Of a stretch of 64,000 nucleotides of DNA, positions 37,103 through 49,663 are shown in pieces (positions within the stretch are counted from its first letter, which is position 1; every line of letters begins with the position of its first letter). Under the pieces are notes generated by a model that did not search any database, was not told where the DNA came from, and saw only the letters and a list, made by a program, of their open reading frames with translations. The translations under genes were made by a program, and so were the position numbers. This DNA is from Voacanga thouarsii (lineage: Eukaryota > Streptophyta > Magnoliopsida > Gentianales > Apocynaceae): NCBI GenBank assembly GCA_026120185.1, contig JANUWF010001101.1, positions 6,388,001 through 6,452,000 of the forward strand, in the 5' to 3' direction.

Positions 37103-38896
37103 TGAAGGATTGCAAGAAAAAAAATGCAGAGGAAATTGCAATTTAAAAAAAATTTCCAAAACTAAAGTCTAGGAATACTTACTTCTAGGGCATTTAACTT
37201 AAATAATTGAAGCCAAATTCAAATTCAATGAAGCTTTCTCGGTTGGAACAATGAATTGTTCCGCGTGAATACCAGCTAAACGTCGACTAATTCGCATCAA
37301 ACACTTACCACGTTCACTAGCATTTGACTTTTCAGAGTATTCTTCGAACCACTATGGACTTTTCCCAGTGAAAGTAGATTACGATGAAGAAAAATGGAAG
37401 AAAATAGAAGAGTTAAACATTTAAGGAAAAATGAAGAAAAAATGAAAAAAAAACGGTGGCTTGTTTGATCGAGGAAAAAGGAACCGAAAGCTTCAGAGTT
37501 TGTTTTGTGAATTCGGTCAACTTCAGCAACAACCACGTGAAGCCTTTTTTTAATACGTGAATAGCTTTCTAATTTCTATCCCACAATACCACCACCACCT
37601 TTCTTTTTCTTTTATTTCCTTTTTTTCTTTTCAATGGCGGCTTCCAGGGATTCTTTAATTCCCTAGGCCGTTACTCCAACCCTAGTGAGCCAGGGTATTA
37701 TTTTCAATCAATCTAAGACTAATTAAATTAGCTCTTTTATTAATTAATTAATCCACTTTGGCCTAATATAAAATTTCCTAAGAAATTAATTAATAAACCA
37801 ATTTAATTAAATTAAATTGGCCCAAATTAGACTTTTAGAATAATTCTTCAATAATAAATTCATCTAATAAACCCATATAGTAAATAAATTTACTAAAGTT
37901 ACTTGAGCTACTCTAGGGACCAAAAGACATATTATTCTTGGCTACTAAAATGACCAAAATACTCTTACTAATAAATAGCTGTATTTTATTATTTTAAATA
38001 TTTTATTTATCACTATATAAAAATATTGACCCCAAGAATAATATTACAAGTATAGTGTATTTGACTTATAGGTGTATTGACAAAAATACCTCTCTCGTAA
38101 TACTCGTAATTGAGATAGGAAAAACATATTAACACCTTTCTCAATGGCACACACCATCCTTTAATAACTAGTCCGATAATATTTGACTTTCAATATGTAT
38201 TCACTTATCACAAGGAGCTACCCAAAAGTATACATATTTAGTCATATTTTCTAAGATTCTATATTATTTAGATTATCCCGGACAATCACAAAGGAGTGAT
38301 TTCTTCACGTAATGAAGTATAAAAACTCTATTGTATAAGTCTATCTTAATTAACTAAAATCATACACCCAACATATAAGGTTATTGGCCTTGCGTTATGA
38401 CTGCATCCATCATATATCAAAGTGCACAAGTCTAGCTTCACCAGACTACCAACTTATACTCAAGTCTTATGGTACTTGTCCAAGCAATAGCAGCGATAAA
38501 CTAATTTCTATTTATTTTAGTACTTTTATAAAGATTATTCTTGTGTGGTCCAATTCTATGTATTCCAAATACACTAACACTATTGGTATGAGTAGACTAC
38601 TCACTAGTTAAAGGTAAACCATTCCTTATTTAAAAACTATAGTGTAATAATCTAAATATTGATGAAATATCCAGCTTCATCAATCGATCAAGGACAATTT
38701 TGTTTACTTGTGTGCTAATAGCCTATAATCTACACATTACTATGAAAGTGCGATCCAATCACGTAGATTATTTACTAACATATTTAGACCTTAATATGCA
38801 CATATATGTAAACAAACAAATATTAATGAATTAAATATTTTATTAATTTGTTAAAATACACAAATACATAATCTAATTTGAGTATACATTCCAACA
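37103..38896 (-). repeat. 5' LTR of element A
   Basis: It is the 1794 bp partner of the interrupted left LTR. It begins TGTTGGAATGTATAC at 38896 on the - strand and is flanked by CTATA. Confidence 0.93.
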
Positions 38897-38901
38897 CTAT
38901 A

Positions 38902-39785
38902 GACTATATTTTGCTATACAAAATAGACAGATACATCTCAAGTGATAGGATATTATGATGCTGACTATGTTGATGACTATAACACACGACAATCAACTAC
39001 TAGATATGCTTTTAGCCTCGAATTAGAAGTTATCTCATGGTGCAGTAAGAAACTACCAACTTTGTCACTAACTGGTACAGAGGTAGAATATCGTGCTACT
39101 GTAATGGCAATTCAAGAATACTCATGGCTACTACAGCTCTTAGAAGATCTTCATCAACCAGTGGAATTGTAAGCCGATTCATGTAAACACCGAAGAAGCC
39201 ATATCATAACACAAGAAAAAGGATACTCAAGTATATAAAAGGTACTATAAACTATAGTTTGCTATACAAAGAGATAGATACATCTCAAGTAACAGGATAT
39301 TGTAATGCCGACTATACTGGTGACTATGACACATGATGATCAACTACTGAATATGCTTTTAACCTCAAATCAAGAGTTTTCTCATGGTGCAATAAGAGAC
39401 AATCAACCGTGTCACTATCTAGTACAGAGGCAAAATATCACATTGCAGTAATTGCAACTAAAAAATGCTCGTTGCAACTACAACTCTTGGAAGATCTTCA
39501 TCCACCAGTGGATAAGGCAGTACAACTATATTGTGACAATTAATTAGCAATTTGCTTAGCGGATAATCCAATATTCCATGCAAGAACAAAGTACGTGGAG
39601 GTCTATTATCACCTTGTGTGAGAAAGAATACTATGTGGACAAATTGAAATGAAGAACACAAAGACTGAAGTACAAATTGCAGATATTTTCACCAAGGGCC
39701 TCAATAAAGTAAAGGTTGAGGAATTTCAAAAAGAACTTAGTATGATTTCACAAGAAGCAATAAGAAAGCAGTCATTGAGGGGGAG
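38902..39785 (+). pseudogene. Copia element C, right part: RNase H, partly duplicated
   Basis: The frame continues from 18279. A first RNase H copy (to about 39160) has the YYDADYVDD, ISWCSK and VEYRA segments. Then the end of RT and RNase H start again (39166-39700) with the NADYTGDYD, FSWCNK, AKYH and VQLYCDN segments and the final DIFTK box. The unit of this tandem duplication is about 345 bp and spans the A insertion point, so it happened before A arrived or included the then-uninterrupted site. Stops occur in both copies. The polypurine tract TTGAGGGGGAG (39775-39785) precedes the LTR. Confidence 0.87.
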
Positions 39786-40397
39786 TGTTGAGACAATAAT
39801 GACTACATGCAGCCACCGCAATTGAGGAGTGTTCTAGAGCTACAATTTGCAACTAAAAAATTAGCAGCCATTATGAAAAGAATTATCTAGAAGATGAAGT
39901 TGCAATTTGCAGCCACCATTTTTGACAAAACAACTTGAAGCTTCATCACCATGCTACAACAATCTAGCTAGCAGCAACTTGGAGGAAAAATCAACAACTT
40001 GTAGCCAATAAACTTGAAGATCTTAAAGCTTCTAATGCAACTTGCATGCACCGTTATTACCACTTCCAAGAAGCTTCTAGGAAGCCTAGGAATGTCGATG
40101 TTACAACTATAAATAGCCATCCCTTTGTATCAAATCCACGAAGTGTTGAGTTCACATGTAATAACATGTGAAATGAAGCGGTGTGTACAAAAGCATATGT
40201 GAGGTGTGTGTTTGTGTGTCTGGTATGAGGTGTGTATAAAGCACTAAATGCTCATGTCCTCAAAGAAAGCTCGAAAGTTTTTGTTATAGTTTTGTGAGAG
40301 AAAAAACTTTGTGAGTCCTTCTCATTGTTGTAACTCCTTCAATGTATCAATAAAATTATTTTTTTAAGTCTTCTTGGGCATCTTCATTTTCTCTACA
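39786..40397 (+). repeat. 3' LTR of copia element C (612 bp)
   Basis: It runs from TGTTGAGACA after the polypurine tract to TTTTCTCTACA. It contains a TATA box (CTATAAATA at about 40107) and an AATAAA-like signal near 40350. No 5' LTR is in the window. Confidence 0.85.
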
Positions 40398-40742
40398 AAA
40401 TTTTGTCACTTAGATGACAACTATCATATGTAAATCCGCCATAAAAGTTCTTGTCTGCATCCACAACATAGCCAAGTAAAAATTGTGAACAATCACATCC
40501 TATATAGCATCCATTGCACTCACATATTGGTTTTCCACTGTCTAGAATTAACCCATCCAGATAGGCTTTTCCATTGCCAGAGCAGGATCATGATGTAACT
40601 GCTTTAGCTTCTGCTAAGGCTATTTTGCTCCAACTCTGCTCTGACTTACTACGAATCAACCAAAAACTTGAAGAACATTGAGCAATAATGTAGAGCAGCA
40701 GCCCAACAACTCTGCATCTCTAAAGCTCAAATTCTCAGCCAT
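40398..40742 (-). pseudogene. 5' fragment of an alliinase / TAR-like gene (EGF-alliinase domain)
   Basis: From ATG at 40742 the - strand reads a short hydrophobic N-terminal stretch (LLGCCSTLLLNVLQVFG). After a stop and a frame change comes a cysteine-rich segment with CSGNGKAYLDGL and CECNGCYIGCDCSQF (40470-40570). This is the EGF-alliinase module found at the N-terminus of tryptophan-aminotransferase-related and alliinase-like C-S lyases. The homology fades at about 40465, and the LTR of copia C begins at 40397. The PLP-binding catalytic domain is absent. Two or more stops and one shift make it a dead fragment. The family call rests on the cysteine pattern. Confidence 0.72.
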
Positions 40743-43700
40743 CACTTGTCCGATGCCTTTTTATTGTTGTGTTTAACATAATAAAATAGTTCTTGTACAA
40801 AGCTAGTTGTTTTTTCTTTTATTTTTGACTTGTTCCAAGATTGGAAACCTTTGCAATTCTTGTTATTTCTTTCTAGATACATTGTACCAATGATTTATCT
40901 ATTCATTGATTATATGAATCTTTTCTTCTTCTTTTTTTTTTTTTTTTGTTTTACTGGTTGTCGCTATTAAAAATTTCTTTGATAAAATAATGTCATATCG
41001 CGGGAAAGAGAGCCAAGAGTTGGAGATAATGGACGATTGATTTTACATTTACAACAACATTAAGATATTTCAAAATGACATATAATTTAAAATTAAGAAA
41101 ATTTCATCAAACTAACCTACCATCTAAGGCTTAGCTATTAGTCACAAATGAGGAGGGGAGGAGAAAGAGGAAGAGAAGGGAGAAGTGTACTTTTACTTCC
41201 ATTAAGGAGAGTAAATATAATTTACTTCTATTCTATTTAGTTAGAATGGAAGGAAAGTTAATAATAAGTATTATATTAATTTACGTCTCAATCTATCCAA
41301 ATTTAAACAGGTTATTTTACTGCTGCAGAGGGGAAGTTCTCCCCCTCCTAATTTACTTCCCATCCACTTTTCTTTCTTAACTAAATAATGTAAATTACTC
41401 ATTTATATTCAAATTTACAGCCCCTCCTCTTTTTTTCCCCCTCGTTTCACCCAAACCAAATATACTGTTAGATCTCATTGAATGAGAGTGTTTTTTTTTT
41501 TTTTTTTGGAGGAGAAAAAGAAAGCAAAATCTAAATCTAAACCTTAATCTACAAGGATATAAAAATAGTGACAACAAGCATTGGGAGGTAGATGTTGACT
41601 ATTTTATTGTTTTGGACTCTTTAAACAAGCCAATTCATTATGCACGCATGCAATGATGCCCCCAAAAAAAAGGAAAATTATTTCATGACCATTATTAATA
41701 TTAACCTCCAAACATAATAACCTATATACATTTGGGAATAAAGAATTAGAATGTTACAATTGAAATTATGACTTTTATTAAAAGATCATTATCTCTACTA
41801 TCTTGTAAAATATCGGTAATTATTTATATGGGTTGGAAGAACTACAAAAAAGAAGATTAGAGGAGCCCCTAATAAAGATTTAGGATGGGAAAAGTCATTA
41901 TATATAACTCTATAAAATAAATTTATAAAATAAATTTCTTGATCTCTTTTTCCACTCTAACTACTTCAACCTAACTTGTGTATTACATCATTATTATACA
42001 CAAGCATATAAGAGAGTTAGTAGAAGGAAAATCAAGTAGCTTGTCTTTAATTATGTGCTATATAATTTAGATTTAGATTATGTATTCATAAAGTATGATT
42101 AAAATTTTTATTTATTTATTTCTATATTTTAATATTCAATATTAATATAATAACGTTCTTTCTAACAATCTTTTGTTCTTTATTACAGATAAATTTGAAT
42201 GGCAAAATAAATTTTTAGTTAGCAACCAACCAAGAAAGTAGTTCTTGCTTGATAAGTTATGCTTAATGAATAAGTAAATTTTTACGGCTTTAATTGGATT
42301 GAATTTTTTCCATATCCATTTCAATCCAAAATTTTACTTTAATTCAAAAAATTTATTATTTTATATATTTTCATTTTTCGAAACATGTCATATACTTACA
42401 ACGTATCATATCCTCCCTTTAACTTCACTTTGAATTCTACTTAACCTCATACATTTAATAAATTTTTATAATATTCAGACAAATTCATCTCAATTCAATA
42501 CTTATTGAAACTAGAATGACAAATTTGGTTAAAAGGGAATTTCTTACCAAGAGACTTAAAGGATTACAATCTTGATAACTTTGAATTCGCATTTTATTTG
42601 CCAAGATATATCAAACAATTAAGAGAACCGAATGTCCAATTAAAAAACTCTTTTTCTCTTTACTTTTAGGAAATTGAAAATATTTTTTAAATTACTATTT
42701 TTTAATTTTTTAGGGTTAAATACATTTTCCAACCTCAGACTTCTACCTATTAGTATATTACACCTGCAAATGTTTACTTGCTTCCAAAACCTCCCTTGAA
42801 GTTTCAAATATATTTCAATCAAATGCAATTAGTATTGATGCAGATATCAAAAAGATAATTTTATCCTTTTTAAAAAAAATCAAAAATTTCTATTTTCATT
42901 TTCTTCTCCTTTCTCCTCCACCCCTTCTTCTCCTTTTATCCAAAGTAACCAACTAGAAACTACTGCCGCAATAACTAAATTCTATTAAATGTCTAACTAT
43001 ATCAAGATTAATTAAGTTGGCAACAACATAAATCCATTTTTTGTTTTTTGGAATTTTTTTTTTTTATCTTCTCACTTTGACAAAATTAAGTAGAGAGAGA
43101 ATATGTATTCAACAGCATTTGAGGTAATTGGAGGACAAGCAACCGCATTTCTATCAAAATTAAGTCGATCACATTAAATTACATTCAAACATCAATCAGC
43201 ATGAGCTCCATCTCCATTGCTAGTGACAGTTAAGCAGTAGTATGGAACGGTAGCAGGAGGGACAAAAAGAGGAGAAGATGAGGAAAAAATAAAAAAGAAA
43301 AAGGAAGAAAGAAATAACATTAAAATTTCTAATAGGGTTAGAAATATCTTTAAATTTTAAATTGGAATGTTTAAATTAGTTGAGAGTTAGAGGGAGTTTG
43401 TAAGATAGGGAATTGGAATCATTAGGAATGATTCCCATTAGCTGTATTTGGTTTAGGTAAGGGAATGAGTTTCATGAGTTTGAAAAACCCTAAATTAATG
43501 AATAATAATTCCCAACTAAATTGGTGGGTTTCAAATTTGATTCCCCTATCCTCCTCTTATTAGTGGGCTCTATTTAATTTAACTAATATATTTGAATTTT
43601 AAATTTTATTATTAACATATGAAAATATATTAAGTAACGGTGATATTACCAGAGTAATTCTCTTCCTCCCAGAACAATTTTATTCAGATAGTTAAATAAG

Positions 43701-44034
43701 GAAAATTTTCTTATATATTCTTGTGTTACTTTATTAATAATACAAGACGATAGTCTAAACATAGACACATGGTTTATTCTCTATCCCTCTGTTGCTTTGC
43801 TTTTTCTCCTTCACTATCAGTAACCTTTGCCATGACCAACACTATGCCTTCATTTTCTCCTCTCCTTTGTTCGTTTACTTTATATTTCTCTCTCTATTTT
43901 TCTAGATTTAGTGGATAATTAAAAAAAAAGTAATACTAAATTCATTTCTATCTTTATATAAAATATTAAATCGTAATAGAATAATGAAATAGGAGAGAGC
44001 ATTGAATTTCTTTATATTTTTTCATTGATCATAT
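40743..44034. other. AT-rich intergenic region, no gene seen
   Basis: It holds poly-T and poly-A tracts (for example 40925-40945 and 41490-41506) and a purine/pyrimidine-rich stretch with inverted words at 41150-41450. A possible MITE at about 43400-43555 has GATAGGGAAT near its left end and ATTCCCCTATC near its right. Nothing coding was found on either strand. Confidence 0.55.
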
Positions 44035-44707
44035 TAGCAATGGCATATGGGCTGATTTGGCGGCGTGTCGAGCAGTGCCAGTCCTCGGTCTGATCCCGGG
44101 GTACGGGCCTGGGATTGCTCTCCAACGTTTTTTTTTTTTTTTCATTTTAACCCCCCAACGGTCAAAATAGTTTTTTTTTTTTTTTTTTTTTACAGTTTGA
44201 CCCCAACGGCTATATTCTCTCTCTAACCCACAAAATTCTATAAATACCTCCCAATTCATCTCAAAACTCACCCAACACTCTCTAACTCTCTCCAATTCTC
44301 TCCAACTCTCTTATTTTCATTCCTCTTTCTCTTATTATCCTAAAATCTCTTCATTTCCTTTACAAAAAGCGTTAAAATATAATTTATTTTTTATATTTTT
44401 TTCAATTCTTCAAGTAGAGTCTTCATATTTTGGAAGATTATTGAGTGGCAGAATAGTGGATAGTTCAAGTCTTGAAGAAGACAAGAAATAAAGCTCCACA
44501 AAGTGTTATTATTTTTCGCCATCAACTAGTTAGTATTTCTTAATCTTACATTCTTATGTTTTAGCTTTATGAATTACTTATTTGTTTTAGTTATTTTTAA
44601 AATTTTTAATATATTTTATAAGTTATTTATATTTTTCAATTCTCTTATTTCATTATTTGTTAATACTTTATTTCATTTTTTTGAATTTTTATTTGAATTT
44701 TAATTGA

Positions 44708-46720
44708 TTGTTTTTGTTTAAAAATAATGGATCCAAATCAATAACATCATTTTCTTCATCACAATCATCTGTACATTTTGATTTCAATATAGATTCAACC
44801 TTAAATTTAATAAATAATGAAATAGGTAATAAAAATGAAGACTCTAGTAGGCCTAGCGTTAGTGTTTCACAATCACAACTAACTCCAACTATTAATCCTG
44901 ATGAATCTAATATGGGTCAAGATAATATTGAAACTTCGCAAGTTATAGCTAAAGAAAAAATTATATATGGTTTGGAATCTTTTTTAAAAGGATAATGATA
45001 ATGATATGGCAACATGTAAAATTTGTAAGGTGATATATGCAAATAAGAAGGGAGGAGGGACAAAAACGTTAGTCAAACATATGAAAATGTCAAATAATGA
45101 TTAGTTAATAAACCTACTTAAACAACAACAAATCCATACTACGGGAGGTCAAATTATAGGTAATTTTCAATAACGATCCTAAAAAAAATAGAAGTGGATT
45201 TGCTAAAATAATTGTTCAAACTAAATTACCTTTTAATTTTGGAGAAAATTCACATTATAATAAAGATATATAAAGAAATGAAAGAATGTCTTATTGCTAT
45301 ATTTGATTCTTGTAATTGAAAATTTGCTCTTACTTGTGATGGTTGGACTGCAATTACTAATGAGTCTTATTTGTGCAACACATGATTATGATTGGTTAGT
45401 ACAAAAAGAACTATTTATTTTAAATTATTTGAATATCCTCATGTAGGTACTAGTATTGTTAAAATGATTACTCAAACTTGTCGTGAATATAAAATTTTAA
45501 ATAAAATTATTTCTATTTCTTTAGATAACACTTCAAATAATGATTTTGCCATAACAATTTTGAAAAATATTATGAATCATATGTTAGATGGTATTTTATT
45601 TCATACTAGGTGTGATTGTCATATACTTAATTTGTGTGTTAAGGAATGATATACATACGTTGATGATATTGTTAATATAATTAGAAATGTTGTTTTATTT
45701 ATTAAAACTTCTTCAATTAGGCTACAAAATTTTACGACTATATGCTAAAAATAAGGTGTATCTTTTAAAAAAATTAGATTTGATTGTAAAATTAGATGGA
45801 ACTCAACTTTGGATATGTTTGAAATTGTTATACATTTTTCAAAATCAACTTATTGAATTTTGTAATAGTAACAATTTTCAACCTCAACTCATTGAAACTC
45901 ATTTTGAAAAGTGTATTACGCTTTCAATAATTTTATTTATTTTTAAAGAAACAACTGAACTTTTATCAGGATTTTATTATCCCACTACTCATCATATTCT
46001 TTCAACACTTATTAAGGTAGTACATATTTTTTGTGAGTATATGGAGCATCCCCAAGATGGTTATTTTATGAGAAGTATGTTTGAAAAATATAAAAAAATA
46101 TATTATGAAAATATTCCTATTTTATATTGTACGGCATTGTGTTTAGATTCTCGAGTAAAAACTATTGGATTTTATAATATTATTGAATATATCTACAAAA
46201 CATTAGATTTTGACGAATCTCCAACACTTAGGCAATGAATGATAAAAGATATAAAAAATAAAATGGTTAAAACTCTATCTGACATGTATAATTTGTATGA
46301 GTTTGAGTCTTATTGTTCTAGTTCTACTACTTTAAGTAAGCAAAGTTCATCATCATCATCATCCAGTAGTCAATTTTAACCACCATAAAGGTCTACCTCT
46401 TCGATTTCATTAATATTAATTCATGGGGTATCATGAAGCATCAAAAAAGATCATTTACCACCTATAATGAGATGACAATTTACGAGATGCATCCTCTAAT
46501 AGAAAATAAGGATAAACATTTTGACATTTATGGTTGGTTGAAGGATCATGTAAATAAATATCCAATTTTATTTAAAATGGTACGTGATCGTTTGACATCA
46601 CTTGTCTCTACAGTGCCAAAGCTTCTTTAGTGAGAACGCTCGAACAATTAATGAAAGAAGATCTCGATTGGCTCCTTATACTTTGAGATGTTAATGTGTT
46701 GTAGTAATTGATTCACAGTC
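44708..46720 (+). pseudogene. hAT transposase (RICESLEEPER/Ac-like), broken
   Basis: The N-terminal ORF (44708-44995) is Ser/Asn-rich. A BED zinc finger follows at about 45005-45085, with CKIC then a K/G-rich loop and KHM. The catalytic region begins near 45300 (CDGWTAITNESY) and is open in 45392-45649 and 45687-46238, with the CDCHILNLCVKE segment typical of hAT proteins. The C-terminal hATC dimerisation part is recognisable at 46540-46690 as YPILFKMVRDRL followed by TINERRSRLAPYTL. Frameshifts and stops between these parts (near 45000, 45330, 45650, 45740, 46240 and 46630) abolish function. Confidence 0.88.
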
Positions 46721-47091
46721 AAAGATAAGACGGCTAATTCGTAGATTGTTGATAATGACTCAGATGAAGAATGGAATTAACCAAATAGTTAGTTTAGTAT
46801 TCGAATAATTAGAAACTTAGAATAAGTAATATAATGTAATTGTTTAATTTTATTTTTAAAATATTTATTCTATTTTTAAATTTTGATCATTGTAATATTT
46901 TTAAGAAATTTAGGCATCAAGTTCTCCTCTTATATAATATTTATTTTATTAATTAATAAAATTGGTAGGGGTCCAAGCTAAATCCCCCACCTCTTCAAGA
47001 TGACTTTTTTATAATTTTAAACAAACGTATTATTTAAATAATAATAAAAAATTACAAAACAAGTTCACATTAAAATTTTTAATCGAATTAA

Positions 47092-47095
<4 letters not shown>

Positions 47096-47147
<52 letters not shown>

Positions 47148-47149
47148 AG
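47096..47149 (+). repeat. (GA)n microsatellite
   Basis: About 26 GA dinucleotides with one interruption, inside the hAT element. Confidence 0.97.
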
Positions 47150-47288
47150 ATAGGCCCAAGGTTCTCAAGGGCCTAGGTTTTTTGCCTTGGGCCCAGCACG
47201 GACCAGCTCACATGGCCCACAGACCGATCCTTGAGACTGGCCTAACACAGCCTAAAATCGTGCAGGTTGACCCACATGCCAATGCTTA

Positions 47289-47635
47289 TATACACCTAGA
47301 GCTCCAAAGCAAAGCATCACCAATAGAAGTGGCAGTGGAGGAGAAGGAAATAAACTATAAAAGGCATATGCATCCCCGTACAAAGGTGTTCAACAAAGAA
47401 AAAAATAAAATCATTGATCTTATCTTCTTTTTTTTTTTTTTTCTTATCATAAATATGGAGTTAAAGCTTCATTAATTATGAACTATGGTAATGCATTGAA
47501 CTAGGTTGTTGTTGCTTCTATTCATCTGCGTTATAATTGGAAGAGCACTTTATTCCTCTTTTTTTATTTTTCTTTTGGACCAAAATTGAAGATTTCTTAT
47601 TTTTACCATAAGGACAGAATCGATAATTAAAAGGA
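47289..47635. other. Short intergenic spacer between hAT and Helitron
   Basis: AT-rich with a poly-T run; no gene or repeat is recognised. The ORF ending at 47475 is not convincing. Confidence 0.5.
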
Positions 47636-47648
47636 ACTAGGTAGGAGA

Positions 47649-47665
47649 CCCGAACGTTGTTCGGG
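47649..47665 (-). terminator. 3' terminal hairpin of the Helitron
   Basis: CCCGAAC-GTT-GTTCGGG is a perfect stem. In Helitrons this hairpin marks the end of rolling-circle transfer. Confidence 0.85.
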
Positions 47666-48458
47666 ATTATTTATTTATTTTTTTGTTTGAACTATTTATT
47701 TTTTATTTTATTAATTATAATTTTTTAATGTTGATTAGTTAAATTGTTAAAGCTTAGATGTATTATTTTGTTTAATTATATTATTCAATGATAAAATTTA
47801 ATTAGTTATAGAAGTTTAGTTATTAATGTTAAGTCTTTTTTGCTTTTAGACATTAGATTTCAAATTTATTATTTTTATTAATGTGAGGAGCTATTCACAT
47901 TTCCTGCGTTGAATAGTGATCCACTATGGGATTTTTTATTGACAAACATAGTTAGTACATCTTGAAATTTATTCAGTTTGATTGAATTTTTTATGGTTGG
48001 TTTGGACGCTACATAGACATTGAAATTTTTCACTTCTAATTTTGAAAGTTAATTGTTTGTCTAATTTTTCTCTTCAAAATTAAAGTATTCAGGAAAATGG
48101 ACATCCATATCATATCCAATTCCAAAGAAGAAACATAAGTCCTCTGGCTATTGAGTTGCTTTTGATGGCTAGATAGTTAAGAATCCTAGCACTTGCAGTG
48201 AGTCGGGCAGTGGAAAAGTGTGGGAATTGAGGAATTTTTTGTGGAAATGCAAACCCCAACACAAAATATCAACAAAACAATAGTTTGATAACTTTTGAAG
48301 AAAAGCAATCATAAACTACTTCATTATACACAATCTTGAAAGCATTTCAGGAAGCAAAATGAAATGTCTACACAATAGAAAGAGAGAGACATTTTTGTGA
48401 TGAAATTAGCACAATGTCCACTGTATTCCCATTACAACTTGGTTAAACAAAGTTCAAA

Positions 48459-48912
48459 CTCCATCATTCACATTGCTGGCACTTGGAGCGTCACCTGGAT
48501 AAGACACAACTGGACCATTACTGTGATTGTACTTCCAAGAATATAAATCAACCATACTATCATCCGAACCTTTAGAAAACATAAAATTCTTATCAATTGT
48601 TCCAGCAGAAGCATTAAGTTTGCTTTAATCCCCTATATAGGCAACACTCTTCCACTTGCTATCAGATCCATTTCTCCAAGTCCCGCACTCTATCTCTTTC
48701 ACAATGAGCTCCTTCGAAATTTCATTACTATTCTCTGAACTGGAATCCTTTGAAAGCTCTGCACAAATCCGATAAACTGTACCCAGGTTTTTAGTACCTA
48801 GTTTTCCACCATTTGCTTCTTTTGCAACACTGCCTGAAGATTCTTCTTTGCAAACTTCCTTGCTTTCTTCATCAACTTCCCCATCTAAATTCAACCTCAG
48901 AAAATACATCAT
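48459..48912 (-). pseudogene. Captured coding fragment of unknown origin in the Helitron
   Basis: The frame runs from about 48912 to a stop at about 48459 with a single internal stop at 48625-48627. The product is acidic and Ser/Lys-rich at first, then changes to a more ordered composition (CGTWRNGSDSKW, MVDLYSWKYN). The composition and near-open frame suggest a host exon, like the other pieces in this element. I do not recognise the family. Confidence 0.5.
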
Positions 48913-49394
48913 TCATTACTAAAGTTGGGAATAGGGTAGTACAATTTTTCCAATGCACGAAGAAAATCTGCAACCAAGAAGAAGCAAGATGATATGCAAT
49001 AGAAACTGATCTTGACTAGCTAGCAATTTGAAAGCAGCTTGCCAATAAATATGTAAAAATCACAAAGCAGAAACTTGAATAAGGAGATAATGCATGGGTG
49101 TAAACATATATCTCTTTGTATCAACAAAACTCAGAGGATATATTGCAGGAAAGCAAAAAGGTAGACATTGTAGTTTTGTAAGAATTATAATTTTAGACAC
49201 TTCAATATTAGTTTACACAGAATCATATGATCAAAAGTATCAAAATACTACTGCAAATGATGTTCGACTTACGCTAATTCAAAGCATTACCTTAAGACAA
49301 CAAAGCTATCATCTATCATTTTTCTAGTGTAGTACAAAATGCATCATTCAAATATATGAAATGTTCAATATCAATATGTTTAAATATTTCAATT

Positions 49395-49520
49395 CATTTT
49401 GGCGGATAACTGCTTGAAAAAAATACGCGCGCATATTCATCAGACCCTGCAACTGCGAAATAGTATGGGTTTCTTGGGTCTATAACAATGGCATTCAACC
49501 TTATGATGTGCAAAGACTAC
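49395..49520 (-). pseudogene. Captured exon: WD40 repeat of a DCAF8-like gene
   Basis: The - strand reads RLNAIVIDPRNPYYFAVAGS followed by DEYARV, a WD40 repeat characteristic of plant DDB1-CUL4-associated factor 8 (DCAF8/WDTC1) proteins, which act as substrate receptors of CUL4 ubiquitin ligases. It lies downstream of the other WD exon in the order expected for the parent gene, with intron-like sequence between. After this the homology stops. Confidence 0.8.
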
Positions 49521-49663
49521 CTATTTTCTGTGAATGCAGAGCAATAGAAAAGCTTTGTTGCAGAATCACTTAGAAGATCATACTACAAAAGAAGTAAGGA
49601 CCTAATATTGTAGAAGAAATTATGAGAAAGTATTTTCAAGTGAAAATGGTGCTCAGGTTACCA

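Larger units (their letters stand above)
18280..38896 (-). mobile_element. Ty1/copia element A (old), split by B and a CACTA element
   Basis: A is a complete LTR-to-LTR copia element in minus orientation. It is flanked by the 5 bp duplication CTATA (18275-18279 and 38897-38901). Its right (5') LTR is 37103-38896. Its left (3') LTR is 18280-31670 but contains element B and a CACTA element. Without those the left LTR is about 1787 bp, against 1794 bp on the right. On the - strand the LTR starts TGTTGGAA; the left terminus has drifted (TC instead of TG). The two LTRs differ visibly at many positions, so A is much older than B. Its gag-pol is broken. Confidence 0.93.
44035..47288 (+). mobile_element. 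hAT transposon with decayed transposase
   Basis: The left end reads TAGCAATGGCATATGGGCTGA. The inverse of the right end reads TAAGCATTGGCATGTGGGTCAA, so imperfect terminal inverted repeats of about 20 bp bound a 3.25 kb unit. Inside is a promoter-like region with repeated CCCCAACGG words and long poly-T runs (44128-44190), then a hAT transposase pseudogene and a GA microsatellite. I could not match an 8 bp target duplication, so edges may be off by a few bases. Confidence 0.8.
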
